Under the pieces are notes generated by a model that was not told where the DNA came from, ran no database searches, and saw nothing but the letters and a program-made list of their open reading frames with translations. A program made the position numbers and the translations under genes. From Syntrophomonadaceae bacterium (GTDB lineage Bacteria > Bacillota > Syntrophomonadia > Syntrophomonadales > Syntrophomonadaceae), in NCBI GenBank assembly GCA_031270725.1, contig JAISWS010000193.1, positions 1 through 37,727 of the forward strand: a DNA stretch of 37,727 nt. Direction: 5' to 3'. Position 1 is the first letter of the stretch. Each line of letters opens with the position of its first letter. Of the stretch, positions 8,819 to 16,584 are shown one piece after another.

Positions 8819-9694
8819 ATGAAGTGGTATGATAAAGTGCTTGCGGCAGTAATTTTGAGCATCTTCATGATTGGGGCACGGCCGGCGCAGGCTGCTTTGC
8901 GTGAAGGGGATTTTGTGCCTTTTGGCAATAGTTATATGGCTGCGGCGATAGCTGAGAATAAATATTACTATGTAAAAAAAGGAGACACCTTATGGAATAT
9001 CAGCGCCCAATATCAGGTGGATTTAGATAGTCTGTTCCTGCTGAACGATTTGGATTATGATTCAACATTAACTGTCGGGGCCAGAATAATTATACCTGCC
9101 CCCACAGGCGGCGGCACTTATCGTGAGATAGCCAAAGGCGATACCTTTTGGCGTATAAGCCGGGAATACGGAGTGCCTTTGACGGAATTGATGAAAGCCA
9201 ATCCTGACGCGAAGGAAAAAAATATGAGCATCGGGAGTAAAATTTTTATTCCGCGGGGAAGCGCTGAAAAACAACAGGCAATAGCGAAAAGGGCGGAGGG
9301 CGAACCTTCCCGCGGACATGTAAAAGGAGCGTTATGGGTCTGGCCTTTAGCGGGTACAATAACTTCGCCGTTCGGGCCAAGGAGATCAGGATTTCACCAC
9401 GGCATAGATATTGCCGGAACAAGCAGTGATCAGGTTCGGGCCGCCGCTGAAGGAAAAGTAAGTTTTACCGGAGCTAAGGAAGTATATGGGAATATGGTGC
9501 GCATTGTACACAACGACGGAAGTGAGACTCTATACGGACATTTGAGTAAAATATTGGTTAAAACGGGGCAGCATGTAAGCCAGGGGGAAATCATAGGGAA
9601 TGTTGGGGCGACTGGCAACGCCACCGGCCCTCACCTGCATTTTGAAGTCAGGAGGGGAACGGAATATATAGACCCGATGAAGCTGATACGTTAA
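8819..9694 (+). CDS. Secreted LysM-LysM-M23 metallopeptidase
   Basis: 291 residues from ATG 8819, with GAGGTG at 8804-8809; an in-frame GTG at 8807 would add four residues but overlaps that RBS. A signal peptide covers residues 1-26, ending ARPAQA-A. Two LysM domains follow (about 49-93 and 101-145), then a lysostaphin-type M23 domain (about 175-285). Zinc ligands: H193 or H194 and D197 in HHGID, and the His pair in GPHLHFE. All motif residues are present, so it is probably an active peptidoglycan endopeptidase working at the wall. Role in division, sporulation or turnover is unknown. Confidence 0.92.
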   Translation: MKWYDKVLAAVILSIFMIGARPAQAALREGDFVPFGNSYMAAAIAENKYYYVKKGDTLWNISAQYQVDLDSLFLLNDLDYDSTLTVGARIIIPAPTGGGTYREIAKGDTFWRISREYGVPLTELMKANPDAKEKNMSIGSKIFIPRGSAEKQQAIAKRAEGEPSRGHVKGALWVWPLAGTITSPFGPRRSGFHHGIDIAGTSSDQVRAAAEGKVSFTGAKEVYGNMVRIVHNDGSETLYGHLSKILVKTGQHVSQGEIIGNVGATGNATGPHLHFEVRRGTEYIDPMKLIR

Positions 9695-9983
9695 GCGCTC
9701 CGGAATTATCCGGCGGAAAACGCGCGGCACTATTAATCCGCGAAAAATCCGTTTGATGTATTAGTACGCGTGATTTTCGCGTTGCGGACAAATAAATATC
9801 CCAATACCTTTCGGTGTGCTTGCTTGTCGCCCTAAGAGGCCGTCAGGTATTATTAGGGAATAGTAAATTAAATTTACGGAAAACGCAAAAATGTTTCAGA
9901 AAGAAAAAAGATAGGAAAAAGATGCGGGGGGAAGGGATTTAATTAGAGGCTCCCTGTAAATACCGGTAGCTGAAAAAATGAGA
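9695..9983. other. Gene-free stretch with possible structured RNA
   Basis: Together with the terminator and tail up to 10073 this gap holds no gene I can support. A small hairpin CCGGA-ATTA-TCCGG (9700-9713) follows the M23 stop. CGCGAAAAATC (9739-9749) pairs imperfectly with GATTTTCGCG (9772-9781). Then TCCC and AATACCT (9799-9809) pair with AGGTATT (9845-9851) and GGGA (9856-9859), with a four-base bulge, enclosing about 35 bases that can fold further. This could be a 3' untranslated structure or a small RNA; no known RNA family was recognised. Confidence 0.25.
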
Positions 9984-10009
9984 CGGAAAAGTTTATTGAA
10001 ACTTTTCCG
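9984..10009. terminator. Bidirectional terminator between M23 gene and SDR gene
   Basis: CGGAAAAGTTT - ATTG - AAACTTTTCCG, an 11-base-pair perfect stem with a four-base loop between convergent genes. On the minus strand it is followed by TCTCATTTTTT, on the plus strand by CCTTAATTTT, so it can end transcripts from both sides, most strongly that of the minus-strand SDR gene. Confidence 0.75.
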
Positions 10010-10073
10010 CCTTAATTTTGTGTTCCGGTTATTAAATATTAATCAAAAAAGATAAAAGCAAATCCCGCTTTTT

Positions 10074-10853
10074 TTATTGAGCAACCAGGCCGCCGTCAAC
10101 GGGCAAAGTAATGCCGGTGACATACGATGCGCCCGGAGAAGCCAGGAAAAGAACGGCTGCTTTTAATTCGTCGTCCGTTCCGAAATGCCCTACGGGTATA
10201 TAGTAATCGTTAAGTTTAGTATGGACCGCGCTGTTCATATCGCCCATATCGCTGCCAAACCATCCTGGAATCAAAGCGTTCACGGTAACATTCTTTTTGG
10301 CCCATTTAACCGCAAGGTCTCTGGTCAGACCTATAACGGCGGCTTTAGAAGCACTATAAGGAGGGGATAAAACAAAATCGGAGGCGAAGCCTACTAAACC
10401 GGTTATAGAAGAAATATTAACAATCCTTCCATAGCCTTGTCTGCTCATCATCGACCCTGCTTTTTGACACATTAACCACAGCCCGGTAAGATTAGTATCT
10501 ATTACCTGATGCCATTTATCTAAAGGATATTTAAATATAGGATCAGTCAGTACCACACCGGAGTTATTGACCAGAATATCTACTTTACCATATTCTTTAT
10601 TTACAAGTTCAAACAAAGCGTCTATCTCTTCTGGAACAGTCAAATCCAAACGAGCTGGAAGGACTTTGATACCAAGTTCTTTTTCCATTTTGGCAGCCGC
10701 TTCTTTACATTTATCGACTTTTCTGGCGGCTATAACTAAATTAGCGCCCGCTTCTCCCAGAGCATAAGCCATTTGTACTCCCAGACCATATGCTCCGCCT
10801 GTAACGATGGCTACTTGCCCGGATAAATCAAATAATTCTTTGTTAGTTTTCAT
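10074..10853 (-). CDS. Short-chain dehydrogenase/reductase (SDR), first copy
   Basis: 259 residues, classical SDR. Cofactor loop TGGAYGLG at 18-25, NNSG at 96-99, catalytic S148/S149 in NISS, Y166 and K170 in YSASK, and PVDGG near the end. After the second strand the sequence is IAARKVDK, where an Arg often goes with NADP(H) rather than NAD. The overall pattern resembles the group annotated as gluconate 5-dehydrogenase-like, but that name is used loosely and the substrate is unknown. GGAGG lies 8 bases before the ATG. It is transcribed away from the zinc alcohol dehydrogenase, from a sigma-54-type promoter about 200 bases upstream. Confidence 0.88.
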   Translation of the reverse strand: MKTNKELFDLSGQVAIVTGGAYGLGVQMAYALGEAGANLVIAARKVDKCKEAAAKMEKELGIKVLPARLDLTVPEEIDALFELVNKEYGKVDILVNNSGVVLTDPIFKYPLDKWHQVIDTNLTGLWLMCQKAGSMMSRQGYGRIVNISSITGLVGFASDFVLSPPYSASKAAVIGLTRDLAVKWAKKNVTVNALIPGWFGSDMGDMNSAVHTKLNDYYIPVGHFGTDDELKAAVLFLASPGASYVTGITLPVDGGLVAQ

Positions 10854-10928
10854 CTTTTTGCCTCCATAAAATAAATTATTTTAACATGGTGTATATTGTT
10901 TACACGAACGGAAGGTCACGCTAATTTA

Positions 10929-10961
10929 TCAAAATAATAAACGGCCGACCTTCAAGAACAA
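10929..10961 (-). other. Possible 10-codon leader peptide in the SDR 5' leader
   Basis: On the minus strand AGGAGG (10972-10967) stands 5 bases before a TTG that opens MFLKVGRLLF and then TGA. The RBS is perfect, yet no long frame follows, and the short frame overlaps one arm of the GAAGGTC/GACCTTC repeat. It may be a regulatory leader peptide or a chance RBS-like string. Confidence 0.25.
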
Positions 10962-11067
10962 ATTCACCTCCTACTATCATTATAAGTTATAAGAAAAACA
11001 TAAAAAATAATTTTCCTCAATTAAAAAAAGCGCAAGCTATTCTTATAGAGATTTATATTTTAATTAT

Positions 11068-11083
11068 TGCATGTAGCGTGCCA
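11068..11083 (-). promoter_or_regulatory. Sigma-54 (-24/-12) promoter for the first SDR gene
   Basis: Reads TGGCACGCTACATGCA on the minus strand. It matches the sigma-54 consensus TGGCACG-N4-TTGCW in all seven -24 bases and in TGC at -12, with the GG and GC pairs at the required 12-base step. Start of transcription would fall near 11057, about 200 bases before the SDR ATG. Confidence 0.75.
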
Positions 11084-11241
11084 GCTTTTAAGATCCAGCA
11101 GTAATAATTGTGTTTTCAAAGCCGCCGCGATGAAAATATAAAAGCGTTTTCTATCGAATAACGCGTAAATTCTTACTTTTTATAAAAAATAAAAAAAAAG
11201 AATAAACCGTTTGATTTTAAATTTTCTCAGCTTAATGTATG

Positions 11242-11283
11242 GCAAATAGGACATTGATAAGGTGAAACAACTGTCTTATTTGC
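11242..11283. promoter_or_regulatory. Upstream activator dyad A
   Basis: GCAAATAGGACA - N18 - TGTCTTATTTGC, an inverted repeat matching in 11 of 12 positions. It lies about 180 bp from the minus-strand SDR promoter and about 270 bp from the plus-strand ADH promoter, so one site could serve both. The same half-site with the same spacing recurs at 12943 and 24586. The likely binding protein is the sigma-54 activator encoded at 20954-22963 (inference). Confidence 0.7.
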
Positions 11284-11533
11284 TTCATAAATCGTTACAA
11301 AAACAGTAAATCCTTATTAAAAGCAACATATTTTTAAGCATATTATCGTCTGGCGGCGGCAAAGGCTCTCTTTTTATTAAGAAGGCCGGACAGACGCCGG
11401 GTGTTTAACATGTGTGCTGGAAAGTGGGGGCTTACTGCCGGATAAGCGTAACGAAAACTATTGTTCCATGGCCTTAAACAACAGGGAGTTTGTGCTGATA
11501 AGTAAAAACTTTTCAGCTTACTTTCAGATTATA

Positions 11534-11549
11534 TGGTATAAAATTTGCT
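11534..11549 (+). promoter_or_regulatory. Sigma-54 (-24/-12) promoter for the zinc ADH gene
   Basis: TGGTATAAAATTTGCT: TGG and TTGCT match the sigma-54 consensus, with GG (11535-11536) and GC (11547-11548) exactly 12 bases apart; the CAC of the -24 box is weak (TAT). It lies 134 bases before ATG 11683. Confidence 0.6.
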
Positions 11550-11682
11550 ACAATAAAAACATATCCGGACAATTATGCGCATAGATTAGGGAAAACGCTG
11601 GGGGTTAATTGAGTTTTATAAAGCGCGGGCGGTCCGTGATAAAAAAGCGTAGCGTTGTTTTAATTTGAAAGGGGATTGGGAA

Positions 11683-12735
11683 ATGAAGGCAGTTGTATTT
11701 CGCGCGAATAAGGATATCAGGATTGAAGAAGTAAGAGAAAGTAAGATTGAACGCATGGATGACGCGTTGGTCAGGGTTACGACTTCGACTATATGCGGTT
11801 CTGATATCCATATCAAAAATCATGGGGAAACAATGGGCATTTTACCGGGAACCGTCATAGGGCATGAATTTGTAGGGATAGTAGAAGAAACAGGGGAGTC
11901 GGTAAGCGGTTTCGCTAAGGGAGACAGAGTGGCGGTATCGTGTATATTCAATTGCGGCCAATGTTTTTATTGTAAAAAAGGCAATATTTCCATGTGTACC
12001 AGCGGCACGGTATTTGGCGGGAAGGCTGTAACTTCAGAAATTCCGCACGGCTGTCAGACGGAGCTGGTCAGAATACCCTATGCTTCACAGATTATGCACA
12101 AAATACCCAACCATCTGTCAGATGATGACGTATTGTTTGTGGGGGATATACTTTCCACAGGCTTTTTCGGCGCTGAACGCGGAGAAATAAAACTCGGGGA
12201 TACGGTGGTAATAATCGGCGCCGGGCCTGTCGGTATGTGCGCCGCGATAGGAGCTAAATTATTAGGGGCCGCGCAAATCATTATGCTGGACATTGAAGCG
12301 TACCGGCTGCAAATCGCCAGAGAGCAGAATCTGGCGGATATGGTCGTCAACATTAAAACCGAAGACCCGCTGCAGGCCATTCTGGATGCTACCGGAGGCA
12401 GGGGCGCGGATGTAGTAATTGAGGCCGTAGGCAGCTCCCAAAGTTTTCAAGATGCATTCAATTATGTCCGCGCCGGCGGGACAATTTCTTTGCTGGGGAT
12501 ATACACAGCGGAAACTACGTTCGCTATCAACAAGCACTGGCGCAAAAATCTGATTGTCAAAATGGGCTTGGTGGAAGTGAAAAATATGGGCTCTTTGATA
12601 AATCTGATTTCTTCCGGCAAAATTGACACGCACTTTTTGATTACCCATTCTTTCCCCTTTGCTCAGGTAATGGAAGCCTATGACGTAATGGAAAAACGTT
12701 TGGATAACGTGATGAAAGTAGTGCTGAAAATGTAA
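11683..12735 (+). CDS. Zinc-dependent alcohol dehydrogenase (MDR family)
   Basis: 350 residues from ATG 11683, set by GAAAGGGG at 11667-11674; an upstream in-frame TTG (11665) overlaps that RBS. Catalytic-zinc residues C38 (TICGSD) and H61-E62 (GHEF); structural-zinc cysteines C91, C94, C97 and C105 all present. Rossmann loop GAGPVGMCA follows, then GGRGADVVIEAVG. The family oxidises alcohols or polyols with NAD(P). Features such as LVEVKNMGSLINLISSGKID resemble secondary-alcohol and butanediol-type enzymes, but the substrate cannot be fixed. Own transcription unit with a sigma-54-type promoter upstream; part of the catabolic island. Confidence 0.9.
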   Translation: MKAVVFRANKDIRIEEVRESKIERMDDALVRVTTSTICGSDIHIKNHGETMGILPGTVIGHEFVGIVEETGESVSGFAKGDRVAVSCIFNCGQCFYCKKGNISMCTSGTVFGGKAVTSEIPHGCQTELVRIPYASQIMHKIPNHLSDDDVLFVGDILSTGFFGAERGEIKLGDTVVIIGAGPVGMCAAIGAKLLGAAQIIMLDIEAYRLQIAREQNLADMVVNIKTEDPLQAILDATGGRGADVVIEAVGSSQSFQDAFNYVRAGGTISLLGIYTAETTFAINKHWRKNLIVKMGLVEVKNMGSLINLISSGKIDTHFLITHSFPFAQVMEAYDVMEKRLDNVMKVVLKM

Positions 12736-12942
12736 AACAACGATAACGTAAATGATAATATAATATAGTATAGATTAAGGGATTTAATGTAAATTATGCC
12801 CGAAATATGCGGGGGAGCGTCTTAAAAAACGCCGCGTAAATACGCGTAAATAATTGAATAAAAAAATTTAATTAAAAAAATTAAAGGATATTAAAGAATA
12901 AAGTAAAATTTATTAATTTAATATTATGTATGAAGATATGAA

Positions 12943-12985
12943 GCAAATGAGACAATATTTCTAATGGGACAGGTGTCTCATTTGC
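12943..12985. promoter_or_regulatory. Upstream activator dyad B (possible second role as terminator)
   Basis: GCAAATGAGACA - N19 - TGTCTCATTTGC, 12 of 12 positions symmetric. The centre lies about 200 bp upstream of the sigma-54-type promoter at 13162. A GCC and seven T (12989-12995) follow, so as RNA it could also terminate the ADH transcript, although the 19-base loop and AT-rich stem are unusual for that. Its half-sites match dyads A and C, which are not followed by T-runs, and this favours a protein-binding role. Confidence 0.65.
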
Positions 12986-13161
12986 GCCTTTTTTTAGAAT
13001 AATTTACTGCATACAACAGACTAAACGCTTTAATTAAAAAGAAAATAAAGAAATACTTCACGCTCAAAATATTATTTAAAGCCTTTAAATATTAATTTTC
13101 GGCAATTATCGCCCTTGTTTGTCGAGTTATGAAGAAAATTATTTTTTAAAATTAACTCTGC

Positions 13162-13177
13162 TGGCATAATAATTGTA
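13162..13177 (+). promoter_or_regulatory. Sigma-54 (-24/-12) promoter of the main catabolic operon
   Basis: TGGCATAATAATTGTA: TGGCA and TTG match the sigma-54 consensus at the correct spacing, but the -12 GC is GT. It lies 230 bases before the TTG start at 13392 and would drive the second SDR, the small membrane peptide, the transporter and the beta-oxidation genes. Confidence 0.55.
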
Positions 13178-13391
13178 TTACACCTAAATTCAGACAATAA
13201 ATGACCTTGCGGGTGTGGTTTTTGTTGAAAACCAGGATCTTCACAGAACAGAAAGCGAATAACTATGCTACAGGGTTATGTTATGTGTAATGTCAGTGTT
13301 TAATTACGGCGGTAAAGGGGATGAGGCTTTAAACTCTCAGCATAAGCGGCAAACCGAATACAACAGTAGATCACCAAGGAGGGATTTTTAA

Positions 13392-14153
13392 TTGAATTTT
13401 GATTTAAGAATGGACGGCAAGGTAGCTATTGTGACCGGAGGCGCTATGGGATTAGGGAAAGGTGTTGCTAAAGGATTTGCGTCTTTAGGCGCGGATGTGG
13501 TGATTGCGGATATAAATGAGAAGGCCGGGCGGGAAACGGCCGACGCGATAGCAAAAGAGGGCGGCAAGGCCAGTTTTTATTCTCTTGACGTTACTGACAG
13601 CGGACAGTTTGAACAGATGGTAAAAGACACTACCGGTAAGCTGAAACGCATTGACGTTTTGGTAAATAACGCGGGGATAGCCACTAAAGCTGACTGTATC
13701 GATATGAAAGTAGAAGATTACCGGCGTATAATAGATATAAACCTGACGGGAGTCTGGATAGGCGGCAGAGCTGTGGCTCCGGTGATGATAGAGCAGAAAT
13801 ACGGAAAAATCATAAACATGTGTTCGCTTTTTGGGTTTGTAGCCCTCGCGGGCTTGAGCGCGTACGCGTCAAGCAAGGGCGGAGTAAGCCAGCTGACTAA
13901 AACGTTGGCTTTGGAGCTGGTTGACCATAATATTAACGTCAACGCGGTAGCTCCCGCTTATATAGAGACGGAGATGACAAACAACGCCCGTACCGACAAA
14001 GCGAGATTTGAGGACATATTAAGAAGGACCCCTAAAAACCGTTTGGGCACTATAGAGGAAGTGGTGGGGCCGGTAGTGTTTTTAGCTTCCGAACTGTCAA
14101 GTTTTATGGTGGGGGAGACTATGCTCGTGGATGGCGGTTGGACAGCCTGGTAA
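13392..14153 (+). CDS. Short-chain dehydrogenase/reductase (SDR), second copy
   Basis: 253 residues; TTG 13392 start with AAGGAGGG upstream. Classical SDR: TGGAMGLG at 15-22, D40 after the second strand (VVIADINEK), which points to NAD, NNAG at 92-95, S145 in NMCS, and Y158/K162 in YASSK; LVDGGW closes the fold. It is quite different from the minus-strand SDR at 10074, so this is not a recent duplication. First gene of the operon holding the transporter and the beta-oxidation genes, so it probably oxidises a hydroxy group on the imported compound or on a catabolic intermediate. Substrate unknown. Confidence 0.88.
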   Translation: MNFDLRMDGKVAIVTGGAMGLGKGVAKGFASLGADVVIADINEKAGRETADAIAKEGGKASFYSLDVTDSGQFEQMVKDTTGKLKRIDVLVNNAGIATKADCIDMKVEDYRRIIDINLTGVWIGGRAVAPVMIEQKYGKIINMCSLFGFVALAGLSAYASSKGGVSQLTKTLALELVDHNINVNAVAPAYIETEMTNNARTDKARFEDILRRTPKNRLGTIEEVVGPVVFLASELSSFMVGETMLVDGGWTAW

Positions 14154-14267
14154 CAACCGGTCTGAAAATATAAACGAGAGTCTTTATAGAAGAGATCATT
14201 TTAGTAAAGAGGTGGTATATGAAAAATTAAAATTTTTATTGCGCTGTAAATATGAAAGGAGGTATGA

Positions 14268-14366
14268 ATGGAATATTTTAGCCCCAAGTATTTTTTATTG
14301 TTGATATTCTATTTGGTACTTTACGTTGCGGTAAAAAGATTTATTGTTAAAAGGTATAGGAAATAA
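14268..14366 (+). CDS. 32-residue single-span membrane peptide next to the MFS transporter
   Basis: ATG 14268 has a near-perfect RBS (AAAGGAGG at 14255-14262, five bases away) and reads 32 codons to TAA 14364-14366. The product begins MEYFSPKYFLLLIFYLVLYV, one hydrophobic span, and ends in a strongly basic tail (KRFIVKRYRK), so the C-terminus should be cytoplasmic. It ends 23 bases before the transporter ATG. Small one-span partners of transporters are known for other families; a helper role here is inference from position. I do not recognise the sequence. An overlapping ATG at 14264 stops after five codons and is rejected. Confidence 0.65.
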   Translation: MEYFSPKYFLLLIFYLVLYVAVKRFIVKRYRK

Positions 14367-14389
14367 TTTGATTAATTGGAGGTAAATTA

Positions 14390-15664
14390 ATGAATAATGC
14401 AGCGACTAAAAGCGACCTGATAATCGCTGACCCATCTAAGTATAAGTGGAAAGCGTTAATAGGAGCAATAATGGGCTATTTGTTTGACGCTCTGGATTTT
14501 ATGGTATTGGCTTTGGCTATCCCTTTGCTGGTACAACTGTGGGATATTAGTCTGGCCAGCGCCGGGTTAATATCTACCGCTACTATTTTTGGGGCGGCGC
14601 TCGGCGGATACGCGTGGGGCCCTTTATCTGACAAATTCGGACGTAAAAAGACGATGATGGTATGTCTGGCCTGGTTTGGAATTTTTACTTTCCTGTGCGG
14701 CCTGGCAACCGGTTATTCGCAGCTGCTGATTTTCAGATTTATAGCCGGCCTTGGGCTAGGCGGAGAATGGGTTATCGGCGCGGCGTTTATTACGGAATAT
14801 TTCCCGCCGGAACAAAGAGCGCGCGCTACTTCATCGGTTCAGAGCGCGTGGCCGTTAGGTTACGCGGTAGCTTTAGGGGTTAACGCGTACATCGTCCCTC
14901 TGTATCCTTTGGAGACAGGGTGGAAATGGCTTTTCTACACCGGGATACTGGCTTTCCTGGCCGTCTTTTATATAGCGGCGTTCGTCCCTGAATCTCCGGC
15001 CTGGCTGCAATCGCAAAAAAATAAGGCTGAGGGCAAGGAGTCGATTTCCAAGACGGTAACCGATGCCGCTACCTGGACAGATCTGTTTAAGAAAGGCAAT
15101 CTGAAACCAACACTTCTGGCTTTTGGAATTTGCGCCAGCTGCCTGGTCTCTTACTGGGGCGCCGGCACCTGGGTACCCAGCTATCTGTCTGTTGAACGGG
15201 GGCTGAATGTCAGAGCGATGAGCGGCTACTTAATGGTATTGAACGCCTGCGGCTTTGTAGGTTATTACGCTTACGGATATTTAGCCGACAAAGTGGGGCG
15301 CCGGGCCAATTTTATTCTGGGCTCCCTGGGTTCAGCGATAGTTATACTGGTGTGGATAAATGTGTCGAGCCCCTCGCTGGCCTTGGTGATGGCAGGGATA
15401 TTCGGCTTTGTGACCTACGGATACTGGGGACCTCTGGCGGCGTTCACCGCTGAACAGTTCCCGACCGCCGTACGCGGCGTAGGAGCTGGTTTCGCGTACG
15501 CGAGCGGAAGAATGATGGCGGCTCTGGCGCCCTTTGTAATGGGAGGGATCGCGACCAGCATCAGTTTAGGTTTCGCTTTGGGGTTAATCGGAATTATATA
15601 TGCCCTGGGCGCCGTAATCGCGTACTTTATGAAAGAAACCAAAACTACTATTGTTGTTGACTAA
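14390..15664 (+). CDS. MFS transporter, organic-acid:H+ symporter type
   Basis: 424 residues, 12 hydrophobic segments expected. GGAGG stands 7 bases before ATG 14390. The first loop motif is GPLSDKFGRKKTMM and its second-half counterpart is YLADKVGRRAN. FRFIAGLGLGGEWVIGAAFITEYFPPEQRARATS is the pattern seen in metabolite:H+ and aromatic acid:H+ symporters. The N-terminal GYLFDALDFMVLALAIPLL is also typical of that group. The position among CoA-thioester genes suggests uptake of a monocarboxylate. The exact substrate is not visible. Confidence 0.87.
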   Translation: MNNAATKSDLIIADPSKYKWKALIGAIMGYLFDALDFMVLALAIPLLVQLWDISLASAGLISTATIFGAALGGYAWGPLSDKFGRKKTMMVCLAWFGIFTFLCGLATGYSQLLIFRFIAGLGLGGEWVIGAAFITEYFPPEQRARATSSVQSAWPLGYAVALGVNAYIVPLYPLETGWKWLFYTGILAFLAVFYIAAFVPESPAWLQSQKNKAEGKESISKTVTDAATWTDLFKKGNLKPTLLAFGICASCLVSYWGAGTWVPSYLSVERGLNVRAMSGYLMVLNACGFVGYYAYGYLADKVGRRANFILGSLGSAIVILVWINVSSPSLALVMAGIFGFVTYGYWGPLAAFTAEQFPTAVRGVGAGFAYASGRMMAALAPFVMGGIATSISLGFALGLIGIIYALGAVIAYFMKETKTTIVVD

Positions 15665-15715
15665 TGACTAATAATTACAGCTTAAATATTTTCGGTATGG
15701 AGGTTTTTTATAATC

Positions 15716-16570
15716 ATGGATATTAAAAAAGTCGGAGTATTAGGAGCCGGCACGATGGGCGCGGGAATAGCCCAGGTTTGTGCTGAATCCGGTTTTGAGA
15801 CAGTGGTAGTGGATATCGAAGAAGCTATTCTTCAGAAAGCGCTTGCTGGTATCGGCAAATCATGGCAAAAAGCTGTCGATAAGGGAAAAATTGATGACGC
15901 GGCTAAAGCCGCGCGGGAAAAACTTATAAGTTTCAGCACAGAAATTGCCAGCTTCAAAGACTGTGATTTAGTAATTGAAGCTATAGCGGAACAAATTACC
16001 ATTAAACAGAAAGTGTTCAAAGAAATGGATGGAGTGTGCCCCAGCCATACCATATTGGCTACCAACACTTCCGCGCTGAGTATTACGGAAATAGCCGCCG
16101 CGACATCACGGGCCGACCGGATTGCCGGAATGCATTTCTTTAATCCGGTTACAGCGATGAAACTGGTGGAAGTGGTGCCGGGGACCGCTACCAGCGAAGC
16201 CACAAAAGAAACCATAGTTACTTTTACGAAAAGTATAAAGAAGGAGCCGGTAATAGCGAAGGAAACCCCCGGATTTATTGTTAACCGGATATTAAATTCG
16301 TTAATAATCGAAGCCGCGTTTGCTTATCAGGAAGGTATCGCTTCCGCTGAGGAAATAGATAAAGCGATGAAGCTGGGAGCCGGACTGCCTATGGGGCCTT
16401 TGGCGCTCGCGGATTTAGTGGGGCTGGATATAGCTCTCCATGTGAGCGAGTATTTTTATAATGAGTTCAACGATCCGAAGTACAGGCCGCCCATTGTTTT
16501 GAAACAGAAAGTGCGGGCCGGGGATTTAGGGGTAAAAACAGGCAAAGGTTTTTTTGATTACAGTAAATAG
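15716..16570 (+). CDS. hbd: 3-hydroxybutyryl-CoA dehydrogenase
   Basis: 284 residues, the normal length of the short monofunctional enzyme. It interconverts 3-hydroxyacyl-CoA and acetoacetyl-CoA with NAD(P). N-terminal GAGTMGAGIAQ nucleotide loop (10-20), TNTSALSI, and catalytic H140 in GMHFFNPV; the second domain has the usual KETPGFIVNRI. GGAGG sits 12 bases before ATG 15716, longer than usual, which could lower its translation. Directly upstream of the hydratase and CoA-transferase, so it belongs to the same oxidation pathway. Confidence 0.95.
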   Translation: MDIKKVGVLGAGTMGAGIAQVCAESGFETVVVDIEEAILQKALAGIGKSWQKAVDKGKIDDAAKAAREKLISFSTEIASFKDCDLVIEAIAEQITIKQKVFKEMDGVCPSHTILATNTSALSITEIAAATSRADRIAGMHFFNPVTAMKLVEVVPGTATSEATKETIVTFTKSIKKEPVIAKETPGFIVNRILNSLIIEAAFAYQEGIASAEEIDKAMKLGAGLPMGPLALADLVGLDIALHVSEYFYNEFNDPKYRPPIVLKQKVRAGDLGVKTGKGFFDYSK

Positions 16571-16584
16571 CAAGGAGATCCGGA

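Larger units (their letters stand above)
10854..11682. other. Divergent regulatory region between SDR and zinc ADH genes
   Basis: 829 bases without a supportable protein gene except a possible 10-codon leader. It holds two outward-facing sigma-54-type promoters (11083-11068 minus, 11534-11549 plus) and, between them, a dyad at 11242-11283. A second inverted repeat, CGTCTG (11347-11352) with CAGACG (11391-11396), may be another protein site. GAAGGTC (10911-10917) and GACCTTC (10947-10953) can pair in the leader of the minus-strand transcript. Confidence 0.6.
12736..13391. other. Gene-free regulatory stretch before the main catabolic operon
   Basis: 656 AT-rich bases. They contain dyad B (12943-12985) and the sigma-54-type promoter at 13162. 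From there a leader of about 200 bases leads to the second SDR gene. An unsupported 29-codon frame in the leader (ATG near 13201) has no RBS. A CGCG-TAAATA-CGCG repeat near 12832-12845 has no T-run after it. Confidence 0.5.

Noticed and set aside
13201-13290. 29-codon frame in the leader of the main catabolic operon
   Set aside because: No ribosome binding site before its ATG and no recognisable sequence.
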